A stretch of 64,000 nucleotides of DNA from a virus: IMG/VR virus record IMGVR_UViG_3300042309_002578, positions 62,001 through 126,000 of that record; one strand, written 5' to 3'. Of this stretch, positions 34,040 to 42,160 are shown piece by piece. Below the pieces are notes generated by a model. That model saw nothing but the letters and a program-made list of their open reading frames with translations. It was not told the origin of the DNA and did not search any database. Numbering within the stretch: the first letter of the stretch is position 1; every line of letters starts with the position of its first letter. The translations under genes and the position numbers were made by a program.

Positions 34040-34239
34040 TTGACACTCTGCGCTCTAAAGAGACGCAGATTCTATAGAGGGTTTCAGTCTATGTCCCTCA
34101 GTTATCCCAGTTTCAGACATTGCCTTAATATTGGGTTCTTGCCCTGACTTCGTTTGCCCAAAGGGCGAAATCATATCTGACAAGCGTATACTTTCCGAGA
34201 GTCCCCCGGTAGGTTTTTATGTCTTGTACTGACAACTTA
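34040..34239 (-). mobile_element. IS200/IS605-type right-end remnant in tmk
   Basis: On the minus strand the end reads GAATCTGCG-loop-CGCAGAGTGTCAA, the same architecture as the right end of the element at 2945 (GAATC, stem, AGT...GTCAA), and tmk sequence begins at once after GTCAA, as a guide would. The left boundary is not certain. Sequence between carries no intact transposase frame. Confidence 0.45.
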
Positions 34240-34268
34240 ATTATAACACAATATTGAAGGCGAATCAA
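34240..34268 (-). promoter_or_regulatory. AATATTG-type promoter upstream of truncated tmk
   Basis: Minus strand: TTGATT, 17 bp with CAATATTGTGT, TATAAT. Its -35 lies in the palindrome at 34259. Confidence 0.6.
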
Positions 34269-34310
34269 TTCGCCCGTGTGCGTTTTCCCCTTCGGTCTGA
34301 AGACGCGAAG
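34259..34310 (+). other. Two-hairpin structured motif, copy 2
   Basis: GGCGAAT-CA-ATTCGCC, 15 nt, then CTTCG-GTCTGAAGACG-CGAAG. Same layout as 8238-8288 with other stem bases. Here it lies just before a ParA 3' fragment. Confidence 0.55.
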
Positions 34311-34329
34311 CTCCCAACGCTACCGCTTT

Positions 34330-34428
34330 CCTCTTGGTGGAAATTTATCAGTAAAGGAGTCCTCAAAATCAAGGAAAGAATATCAAGATCTTTTTGAAGA
34401 GATATTATCATTTTTGAATCATAAATAA
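34330..34428 (+). pseudogene. 3' fragment of a ParA-like partition ATPase
   Basis: Frame ending LGGNLSVKESSKSRKEYQDL then FEEILSFLNHK and TAA, the usual style of ParA C-termini. No Walker motifs remain. It overlaps the start region of the RHH gene as parA-parB pairs do, so a plasmid partition operon once stood here. Confidence 0.45.
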
Positions 34429-34744
34429 AACTAGAAAACCGCTAGACGAGTCCATTGTCAAAGAGTTTGTTTTTGGAAAAGAACAAAATATCAACGACAA
34501 TGATTTAGTTCCGAGTAAAACGGTGGAGTTGTATACCACAAAAGAAGCCCCAACAAGTACAATCAAAACAACTATACAGAAAATAAACGAAATTCCCACA
34601 CAAAAGGAAGCTGTGATTCGTTTCACGGTAGATCTGCCAGAATCTTTGCACACAAAATTATCTATTTTGGCAGCAAAAACTAAGCGCAAAAAATCTGAGA
34701 TTGTTAGGATTTTAATATCTGATGCACTTGAGAATTCGGATTGA
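34421..34744 (+). CDS. Ribbon-helix-helix partition-type protein, start codon altered
   Basis: The C-terminal 45 residues (EAVIRFTVDLPESLHTKLSI then LAAKTKRKKSEIVRILISDA) are a clear RHH DNA-binding domain. The full frame starts at ATA 34421 (INKTRKPLDESIVKEFVFG), overlapping the ParA stop exactly where an ATG would be expected; one G-to-A change explains it. GTG at 34523 could still start the RHH part alone. Likely role: ParB/ParG-like centromere binder or repressor. Confidence 0.55.
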   Translation: MNKTRKPLDESIVKEFVFGKEQNINDNDLVPSKTVELYTTKEAPTSTIKTTIQKINEIPTQKEAVIRFTVDLPESLHTKLSILAAKTKRKKSEIVRILISDALENSD

Positions 34745-34792
34745 TATTTTGAGAAAACATGGGTTGGTGTTTCTATAGTTGTATCTATTGAT

Positions 34793-34830
34793 GCAAACCA
34801 CCGCACTTCGCGCAAAGTGCGGTGGTTTGC
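34793..34830 (+). terminator. Hairpin terminator
   Basis: GCAAACCACCGCACTT with a perfect 16-bp complement after the RHH gene. Confidence 0.8.
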
Positions 34831-34978
34831 TGGGGTGGTCATAAAAATTCGATATATAAAGACGGGAGATATAGGATTATTATAGCATAGATATCCTGAC
34901 TCTAAACATCATTAATAATATTCAAAATTTCCTACTTATCTTCCTTATTGACGCTTAAATACTGTCTTTGTAAATATT

Positions 34979-35016
34979 CTTTTGCGAAAAATTAAAAATT
35001 TAATTTTTTGCAAAAG
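34979..35016 (+). terminator. Hairpin just before a promoter
   Basis: CTTTTGCGAAAAATTAAA pairs with TTTAATTTTTTGCAAAAG (one G-T), 2-nt loop; it ends three bases before the -35 at 35019. Between 34831 and 34978 I see nothing. Confidence 0.6.
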
Positions 35017-35018
35017 CC

Positions 35019-35047
35019 TTGACTTTCTTCGTTAACCACAGTAATAT
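35019..35047 (+). promoter_or_regulatory. GTTAACC-family promoter
   Basis: TTGACT, 17 bp with TCGTTAACCACAG, TAATAT; upstream of 35081. Confidence 0.85.
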
Positions 35048-35080
35048 AGTTGTATACAAAAACATCAAAACCAGAAAACA

Positions 35081-36022
35081 ATGAGAATAATCAAAAAAAC
35101 AAATTCATCGAAACAAGTCAGACATCCATTGACACATTCTAATTTTTGTAAATTAGCTGAGACGCTTTATGATGATTACGACGATAAAGAGTACGCCCAA
35201 AATTTTCGCGGTAATTTAGAAGTTGAGGTTGGCGATTTTTTGATTTTTGTGGAAGAGGATAACTCTGGTGAATTAACTGGGCGCGAAATAGAAACAATAA
35301 TTTCTCGCGTAGAAGAAAAAACATACGATTATCTGCGATACCCTTATCCACCAGGGGCAATAGGACCACTAGAACGAGAAATATACTGTGAGTACAGACT
35401 AAATATGTACGAATGGGTGCTAAGAGAAATAATAGAAGAAAATATCCTCAAAGGAAAAGAGGAGATCAAAATAAATGTTTCGGACATCCCTCAAATGTCT
35501 GAACATCCTAAAACCAAAATTGAGGTAGAGTGGTGCAATTTAGAAGAAAAAATCAAAATTTTTGTTGAATGCAATGGGCTTAAACTTAATTCCGATTATT
35601 TTCGAGGATGGGGAAGTGAGTGGGGGGAATACCAGCAAAGACAATATATAGAATACTGTATTAGGGGTGGAGTTTATTGCAGGGATATTTTATTGAATTT
35701 TCCTGGTTTAATAAAAAGTGGCGACAACTTTGGAGATGGTATTAGAGGTGATTTCGTTGTTGTTGACGGTTTACAAAGATTAATTGCTGTCAGAAAGTTT
35801 ATTTCTAATGATTTGTCTGTATTTGATGGCTGCTATCTTAGTAATTTTGATGAGCCAGAAAAAATACTAAAAAGATGTAAACTCTTCTTTTATGTAAACA
35901 ACCTAAAAACACTCGCTGAAGTTATGCAATGGCATTTAGATTTGAATACGCCCACAGGTGGTATTCATTATTCCAAAGATGGAATAAATCGCATCAAGAA
36001 GTTAATACGCGAATCTAATTAA
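35081..36022 (+). CDS. DUF262/ParB-like protein, 313 aa
   Basis: The C-terminal half carries the DUF262 signature: QRQYIEYCIRGGVYCRDILL (R-Q-x-Y...G), FVVVDGLQRLIAVRKFI (D-G-x-Q-R, the ParB-like nucleotide site) and a late SNFDEPE strand. The N-terminal 150 residues are phage-specific. DUF262 occurs in GmrSD-type restriction enzymes and in many phage proteins of unknown role. No DUF1524 HNH domain follows, so it is not a complete GmrSD. It precedes the polymerase gene. Confidence 0.75.
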   Translation: MRIIKKTNSSKQVRHPLTHSNFCKLAETLYDDYDDKEYAQNFRGNLEVEVGDFLIFVEEDNSGELTGREIETIISRVEEKTYDYLRYPYPPGAIGPLEREIYCEYRLNMYEWVLREIIEENILKGKEEIKINVSDIPQMSEHPKTKIEVEWCNLEEKIKIFVECNGLKLNSDYFRGWGSEWGEYQQRQYIEYCIRGGVYCRDILLNFPGLIKSGDNFGDGIRGDFVVVDGLQRLIAVRKFISNDLSVFDGCYLSNFDEPEKILKRCKLFFYVNNLKTLAEVMQWHLDLNTPTGGIHYSKDGINRIKKLIRESN

Positions 36023-36138
36023 ATTTCTGGCGACGACAAACTATATTGAGAGAGTATTTTAATCTCAATATAGTTGCAATATTAACTCACTTGGGTTACA
36101 GTGGTAGAAGTAAAACAAATAACAAAAACAACACAAAA

Positions 36139-39100
36139 ATGCCATTTATACACTTACATAATCATACCACAGAAGGTAGCGTACTTGATGCTACCCAAAG
36201 CGTAAAAAACATGGTTGCTACCATAAAAGGAATAGGGCAAAGTGCTGTTGCGCTGACAGATCACGGTACAATGTCCGGTGCGATAAAATTGTTGAATGCC
36301 TGTAAGCAGCATGGTGTAAAACCAATTATCGGAAACGAGATGTACATTCTTGTTGATGGGAAAAAATACCACCTTACGGTTTTGGCAAAAAACATTGCAG
36401 GTTACAAGAACCTTTGTAAGCTGACGAATTATAGCCATGTACATGGCTGGCACGGTAACAAGCTATTTGGCAGACCAACAATCTCCAGAGATATGTTGGC
36501 AGAAAATAGCGAAGGCTTGATAATCCTTTCTGGGTGTGCTGCCGGAGAGTTACCAAGATATATTTTGGCTGGTGACATTGAAAAAGCAAAAGTAACGGCA
36601 GAATGGTTTAAGAGCGTTTTTGGCGACGACTATTATTTAGAAATCCAAGATCATGGATTTAGAGGAAACGGTAGCCAAGACATTAATGGTGATAAAATAG
36701 AAAACAATACCAAGAAGTCACCCTTGAACGATGTAACCGTCAACCAAACGCTGCATCGTTTTTCAATAGAATTGTCAATCAAATTAATAGCAACAAACGA
36801 CGCGCACTTTAGCTGTGCGGACGACTGGGAGGCACAAACTGCGCTCCTTTGTATCAATACTAAAACCACCATTGAATCCCCATCTATGAAATACACTGGG
36901 ACGGAATATCTCAAAACGGAACAAGAGATGTTGGCATTATTTGCCGATCACCTGCCCCAAGATGTTGTCACTCAAGCTGTCAATAACTCCCAGGAAATAG
37001 CAGACAAAGTTGAAGGTTACGAAGGGCTGATATTGAAAGAGGGTGACACCTCAAGAATGCCTAAGTTCGCTGCGCCTTTGGGTGAAGGATCGGCAGAGGA
37101 TTATCTTCGCAAAGTCGCTCACGATGGTTTGGTAGAAAGGTTCAAGGGTCTGGACGTTGAGGAGAGATATAGCGATCGCTTAAACCTCGAACTCGATGTA
37201 ATCTGCTCGAAAGAATTCGCGGATTACTTCCTAGTGGTTTGGGATTATTGCAAATATTGTTTTGACAACAATATAGCCATCGGGGCAGGGAGAGGAAGTG
37301 CGGCAGGGTCTTTGGTTGCTTACTCCCTAAGAATTACCAACATCGATCCCATTCACCACGGACTATTGTTTGAGAGATTTTTAAACCCTGAACGGATGTC
37401 AATGCCGGATATAGATATAGATTTTGAGCCGTCACGACGGCATGAAGTAGTAGATTATGTGTCAAAAAAATACATAAACGTCTGCCAAATCGGAACATTC
37501 GGAACGCTGGGGTCTAAGTCTGCCCTAAAAGACGTTTTTAAGGTTTGCGGTTTGCCTTACTCCGAGTCAGATAGGTTGTCAAAATTAATCCCAATCAGCC
37601 GAGGTAAGCCTACAGACTTGAAGGTGATGATTGGGGAGGCAACGCCCGTCCCCGCATTTCGTGAAATTTACCTGCAAGACGAAGGCGTTAAAAAAGCCTT
37701 AGATTTAGCCATCAAACTTGATGGCGTTACCAAAAGTCGAGGTGTCCACGCCGCGGGTGTTGTAATTTCTCCCGTCTCACTGGATGAACTCGTGCCAGTA
37801 ATGAGAGCCGCTGGCGACGACGGAGACACCACGATAGTTTCCCAGTATGAAATGGCGGACATTGAAAGCCTGGGGTTATTAAAGATGGATTTTCTGGGTC
37901 TGAAAAATTTGACGGCCATTCAAAAAACCATAAACCTGTTGTCCGCTAGGGGCATTAATATTAGTGCCGATGAGATTGCTGCCAAGGACAAGCAATCACA
38001 CCCAGAGTGGGGAGATAAATTACCAATGGACGTTGAGCGCACATACAAAATGCTCACCCAAGGGAAAACCTACGGTGTTTTCCAACTTGGTAACAAGGGC
38101 ATCACCGACAAGGTAAAACGACTAAAACCCGACAGCATTGAAAGCATCAGTGCGATTTCCGCACTTTACCGACCTGGACCGCTTGACGCTGGTGTGGTTG
38201 ATGACTATATCTCCCGTAAAAACGGGGAGACACCCATAACATACCCTCTGCCGATACTTCAACCAATCCTTGAGTTAACCTACGGCTGCATGGTTTACCA
38301 AGAGCAGATCATGAAGATTGCCCAGGTAATGGCGGGATACTCTTTGGGTGAAGCTGATTTGCTGCGCCGAGCTATGGGTAAGAAAAAACCAGCAGAAATG
38401 GCAAAGCAGCGCGATCGCTTTGTGTCCGGTTCAATAAGCGCAGGAATTGAATCAGATATCTCTAACAAGATTTTTGATGATATGTCAAAGTATGCAGAGT
38501 ATTGTTTCAACGCTTCGCACTCAGTCGCATACAGCTATATTTCTTGGACAACTGCATACCTAAAGGCGAATTACGCAGCAGACTTTACAGCAGCATTATT
38601 AAGCTGCGATGCTAACAACATGGATGAAATAAAAGTTGCAATCCCCGCAGCCAAAGACATCGGCATAAACGTTATTCATCCAAGTATCAATGAGTCCGAC
38701 TCTGACTTTAGAAGGATTGACGAAAAAACCGTAAGATTCGGTTTGTCGGCCATCAAAGGACTGGGAATTGATGTAGTCCAATCCATAATTTCGGAGCGCA
38801 ATAAATCTGGCGAATTTAAAAGTTTCCCGGATTTGGCGAAAAGAGTGCAACTTACTAAAAGAGCTACGGATGGGCTGATATATTCGGGTGCGCTTGACTC
38901 CTTTAACACCAACAGGCAGCAGCTAATAAAGGATGCTGACCTTTTGCTGGACTGGTCTAGAGATTTAGTAAAAAGTAAAAACTCTGGTCAGATGTCGCTT
39001 TTCGACATAACCACAAGCGTTTCTTTTGATCCGCCAAAAGCACCCAATATTGATGACCTTGATTTAGACTCTCGCAACTTTAAGGAGAGCGAATATTTGG

Positions 39101-39864
39101 GGATTTGCCTTAACAAAAAATACAGCGACTCGGAGAGCGAGATATTAGGTGGGATTTGCAATGAAAATATTGAATCAATAAAGGATTTACCTGTAAACCA
39201 AAATGTTGCATTTTTGGCAAGAATCCCAGATATCCTGAACACGAAAGTTAAGAACGGCGCACAGAGTGGCAAAACTATGGCTTTCTTGAAGCTCGCCGAC
39301 AACTCTGGCGAAATTGAAGCCGTTATGTTCCCCAATTCCTACGATATTTATGGGGAAAAATTAAGAACGGATTGCCAATTTCTAATCAACGGTATTGTCT
39401 CCGAGAAAAACGGCGACAAACAGATAGTAGTCAACAATATTTGCGCTCCAGAGGCTGTTAAATTTGTTGTCGCATACATCAATGATGAAGAGAAAGACAG
39501 GCTGACTGTTAAAACGGCGATCGCATTTTCCAGAGGCGATTTACCTCTGATTTTATGGTACAAGGGTCAACAAATTAGAACAGGAAAATGGGTCAACAAT
39601 GACGCTGTTGAAAACCTTAAAAAACTGGGGATTACAGCAGCAGAATGTAAGTACGGAGAAATAAAAACCCATTTTGAGATTTATGATTCTGTGGATATGC
39701 TGGCGAATGCAAAAGACTGGCAAACTGTATCCGAACTTTCGCTTTGTTTCAGACTGATAGATAAAGATTACGGTGCTACTGTTTGGAAGCACGCACCATC
39801 TTCTGTAAAATCTCACGTCAACAGCCTAAAAGCAGCACCCAAACCTGAACTTGTCGCCAGCTAA
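36139..39864 (+). CDS. dnaE: DNA polymerase III alpha subunit, 1241 aa
   Basis: Replicative DNA polymerase (C family). Order: PHP domain (HLHNHTTEGSVLDAT at 4-18, ALTDHGTMSGA, PIIGNEMYI, LIATNDAHF), palm with AIGAGRGSAAGSLVAYSL and MPDIDIDFEPSRR carrying the catalytic aspartates, GVHAAGVVIS, LYRPGPLDAG, HSVAYSYISWTTAYLKANYA, helix-hairpin-helix region, and an OB domain (VAFLARIPDILNTK) near the end. The start MPFIHLHNH at 36139 matches the usual DnaE N-terminus; 36046 is in the promoter region. Full length compared with bacterial DnaE. An element with its own DnaE and DnaX is largely independent of the host replisome. Confidence 0.95.
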   Translation: MPFIHLHNHTTEGSVLDATQSVKNMVATIKGIGQSAVALTDHGTMSGAIKLLNACKQHGVKPIIGNEMYILVDGKKYHLTVLAKNIAGYKNLCKLTNYSHVHGWHGNKLFGRPTISRDMLAENSEGLIILSGCAAGELPRYILAGDIEKAKVTAEWFKSVFGDDYYLEIQDHGFRGNGSQDINGDKIENNTKKSPLNDVTVNQTLHRFSIELSIKLIATNDAHFSCADDWEAQTALLCINTKTTIESPSMKYTGTEYLKTEQEMLALFADHLPQDVVTQAVNNSQEIADKVEGYEGLILKEGDTSRMPKFAAPLGEGSAEDYLRKVAHDGLVERFKGLDVEERYSDRLNLELDVICSKEFADYFLVVWDYCKYCFDNNIAIGAGRGSAAGSLVAYSLRITNIDPIHHGLLFERFLNPERMSMPDIDIDFEPSRRHEVVDYVSKKYINVCQIGTFGTLGSKSALKDVFKVCGLPYSESDRLSKLIPISRGKPTDLKVMIGEATPVPAFREIYLQDEGVKKALDLAIKLDGVTKSRGVHAAGVVISPVSLDELVPVMRAAGDDGDTTIVSQYEMADIESLGLLKMDFLGLKNLTAIQKTINLLSARGINISADEIAAKDKQSHPEWGDKLPMDVERTYKMLTQGKTYGVFQLGNKGITDKVKRLKPDSIESISAISALYRPGPLDAGVVDDYISRKNGETPITYPLPILQPILELTYGCMVYQEQIMKIAQVMAGYSLGEADLLRRAMGKKKPAEMAKQRDRFVSGSISAGIESDISNKIFDDMSKYAEYCFNASHSVAYSYISWTTAYLKANYAADFTAALLSCDANNMDEIKVAIPAAKDIGINVIHPSINESDSDFRRIDEKTVRFGLSAIKGLGIDVVQSIISERNKSGEFKSFPDLAKRVQLTKRATDGLIYSGALDSFNTNRQQLIKDADLLLDWSRDLVKSKNSGQMSLFDITTSVSFDPPKAPNIDDLDLDSRNFKESEYLGICLNKKYSDSESEILGGICNENIESIKDLPVNQNVAFLARIPDILNTKVKNGAQSGKTMAFLKLADNSGEIEAVMFPNSYDIYGEKLRTDCQFLINGIVSEKNGDKQIVVNNICAPEAVKFVVAYINDEEKDRLTVKTAIAFSRGDLPLILWYKGQQIRTGKWVNNDAVENLKKLGITAAECKYGEIKTHFEIYDSVDMLANAKDWQTVSELSLCFRLIDKDYGATVWKHAPSSVKSHVNSLKAAPKPELVAS

Positions 39865-39889
39865 AGGCAAACTATTAGCACGATATTGG

Positions 39890-39918
39890 TTGACATAAAA
39901 TCAATATCGTGTTAATAT
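39890..39918 (+). promoter_or_regulatory. AATATCG-type promoter
   Basis: TTGACA, 17 bp with CAATATCGTGT, TAATAT; upstream of the Dam gene. Confidence 0.75.
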
Positions 39919-39965
39919 TGTAGAAAGCAACAAGAAACACGCAGCGTTAAAATTTAAAAAATAAG

Positions 39966-40583
39966 ATGTCAGCTACACAAAAAGAATTGTTTGAATCAGA
40001 AAATTACGAAGCTAGATCCCCCGATTTGCCAACCAATCACTGGTACACAAAAAAATTTATGGTTGATCTAGTCCGCGAATCTCTTGGTGGTGTTATTGGG
40101 TTAGATCCGTTTGCAGATCCAGGGAAAAGGATCGAGACAGTACATGGGCATTACACTTATGAAGATAACGGGCTTGCACTGCCTTGGGGCTGTGGAAGGG
40201 AGACGGACACTGTTTTTATAAACCCTGGGTATTCGCATGGCGAACCCAGGTCGGCTATAGAAAAGCTAGTTGAGCAAAAAAACGCTGGTAATATTGTCGG
40301 TGGCGTTGCATTGCTCAAAGCAGGTGTTTTAAGCAATAAAGGCACACAGGATTTAATTGAGCAAAATGCAGCATCTATTTGCCTATGGAAAGGTCGCATC
40401 CAATTTGACCCAGGCGAACCGTTATTAAAATGGCGTGAAGAACAGCGTATTCTTGGTAAAAAAATCCCAGAAAAATTAAGTGCAAATAATTTTGATATCT
40501 GCTTTATTAATTTTTTCAACGAGAAAAATAGATATTTTTATGGGACTTTCTGTCAATACGGAATGGTTTTAAAAATTGACTAG
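39966..40583 (+). CDS. Phage-type DNA N6-adenine methyltransferase, 205 aa
   Basis: Dam-like methylase of the phage family PF05869, judged by motifs: NHWYTKKFMVDLVRE (D/N-x-W-x-T-P-like start), GLDPFADPG, NGLALPWG, FINPGYSHGEPRSAIEKL (the catalytic D/N-P-P-Y variant N-P-G-Y), and ICLWKGRIQFDPG. Length is normal. It would methylate phage DNA and protect it or time replication. No restriction partner adjacent. Transcribed from the AATATCG-type promoter. Confidence 0.85.
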   Translation: MSATQKELFESENYEARSPDLPTNHWYTKKFMVDLVRESLGGVIGLDPFADPGKRIETVHGHYTYEDNGLALPWGCGRETDTVFINPGYSHGEPRSAIEKLVEQKNAGNIVGGVALLKAGVLSNKGTQDLIEQNAASICLWKGRIQFDPGEPLLKWREEQRILGKKIPEKLSANNFDICFINFFNEKNRYFYGTFCQYGMVLKID

Positions 40584-40592
40584 AAAATAGTG

Positions 40593-40621
40593 TTGACTTT
40601 AATTGTTAACCATTGTAAAAT
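40593..40621 (+). promoter_or_regulatory. GTTAACC-family promoter
   Basis: TTGACT, 17 bp with TTGTTAACCATTG, TAAAAT; upstream of dnaX. Confidence 0.85.
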
Positions 40622-40667
40622 ACAGTATAGTCAACAAACACAAAACAAAAACACAACTGCAAAAATT

Positions 40668-42104
40668 ATGTCTCAAACAGCATACCAACCACTGCATTTG
40701 AAATATCGCCCACAAACCCTATCACAACTTGTGGGACAGGAACACATCAAAAAAACTTTAATTAATGCCATAAATACTGGCAAAATAGCGTCTGCATACC
40801 TGTTTTCAGGTGCGCGAGGCACGGGTAAAACTTCCACTGGTCGCATTTTAGCGAAAAGCCTAAATTGTGATACTGGCATAACCTCAGACCCTTGCGGTGT
40901 TTGTGAATCCTGCAAAGGAATAACGTCTGGGTATTCCCTGGATGTTATTGAAATAGATGCGGCCAGCAACAATGGCGTGGATAATGTCCGCGACTTAATT
41001 TCAAAGCTGCAATTTGCCCCAGTCGGTCGCTATAAAGTTGTCATCTTGGACGAGGTTCACATGATGACAACCGCAGCTTTTAACGCCCTGCTTAAAACCC
41101 TGGAAGAACCGCCAAAAAACGTTGTATTTATTCTTGCAACAACAGATCCACAAAAGGTTCTCCCCACAATTATTTCTCGCTGCCAAACCTATGACTTTAG
41201 ACGTATTGGCGTTCCTGCAATGTTTCAACACTTAAAGGAAATTGCAGCGAAGGAAACTATTGAGATAGATGACGATGCTATATTTGCAATATGCAGTGCC
41301 GTTGCCGGTGGTATGCGCGATGCTCAAGCAAAGCTAGATCAACTCTCGCTCTACCCAGTGAGAATTACAAAGGCTTTAATTTATGAGAATCTTGGTAGAG
41401 TTTCGGAATCTATGCTCAAGGAACTTGCACTGAAAATTATCGGCGACAATCCGAGCGAAATTGTTGGTGCTGTTGGTGAAATCCTGAACGCTGGCAAAGA
41501 ACCAATTATAGTTATCCAGGATTTAGCAAATTTTTACATGAATTTGCTGCTATACAAGACATCTGGAATCTTAGATCCCGCATACAGCGAAGATGACTTT
41601 GACGTTGAGATTTACGAGGATCAGATCAAAGAAAATATCTCCAAACTCAAGGGAAGTGAGTGGACAATCAAAACAACAAACCAAAGCAAACTATGGCTTG
41701 AGGTCACACTTGTTGGATTGTCTGGAAATAGTAGCCAACCCGCGACACAACAAAAAGTTGTCACATCAGTCTTGCCATTAGAGCAACGGATTAAAATAGC
41801 AAATCGCCACAAAGACTTATCCGATGAAATTGGATGGGAAACAATTTATATTGGTCGCGGCACACCATTCGGTAACGAGTATGAGGTCGGCGTTTACGGC
41901 ACTGCCGATGAATGTGTAAAAGCTTTTAAATCAAGTTCTTGGATAAAATTTAAGGATGAAGCAAGCGATTTTAGAGTCGCAATTAACGATCTATTGGCTA
42001 GGCTAAGGGCTGGAAGTAAAATCCGGCTGATGTGCAGTTGTTCCAACGTTTGTCACGGCGAGGTTGTGCGATCGCTTCTAATCTGGGCACACAAAAACGT
42101 TTAA
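40668..42104 (+). CDS. dnaX: DnaX-like clamp loader fused to DUF4326, 478 aa
   Basis: Resid. 1-350 are the DnaX ATPase: LKYRPQTLSQLVGQEHIKKT, Walker A GARGTGKTSTGRILAK, the zinc module with CGVCESC, Walker B VVILDEVHMM, TTDPQKVLPTIISRC (sensor 1/arginine-finger region) and the collar. The C-terminal tau region is absent. Instead the last 100 residues (IGWETIYIGRGTPFGNEYEV, then IRLMCSCSNVCHGEVVRSLL) carry the DUF4326 pattern Y-I-G-R-G-x-P-x-G-N ... C-x-C-x-x-x-C-H-G. No delta or delta-prime gene is visible. The A/C-rich leader has no Shine-Dalgarno. Confidence 0.92.
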   Translation: MSQTAYQPLHLKYRPQTLSQLVGQEHIKKTLINAINTGKIASAYLFSGARGTGKTSTGRILAKSLNCDTGITSDPCGVCESCKGITSGYSLDVIEIDAASNNGVDNVRDLISKLQFAPVGRYKVVILDEVHMMTTAAFNALLKTLEEPPKNVVFILATTDPQKVLPTIISRCQTYDFRRIGVPAMFQHLKEIAAKETIEIDDDAIFAICSAVAGGMRDAQAKLDQLSLYPVRITKALIYENLGRVSESMLKELALKIIGDNPSEIVGAVGEILNAGKEPIIVIQDLANFYMNLLLYKTSGILDPAYSEDDFDVEIYEDQIKENISKLKGSEWTIKTTNQSKLWLEVTLVGLSGNSSQPATQQKVVTSVLPLEQRIKIANRHKDLSDEIGWETIYIGRGTPFGNEYEVGVYGTADECVKAFKSSSWIKFKDEASDFRVAINDLLARLRAGSKIRLMCSCSNVCHGEVVRSLLIWAHKNV

Positions 42105-42160
42105 TCAAATATTTTTACATCGGTCTGGAAATTCAATAATCATTGTTTGAGGAAAAATAT

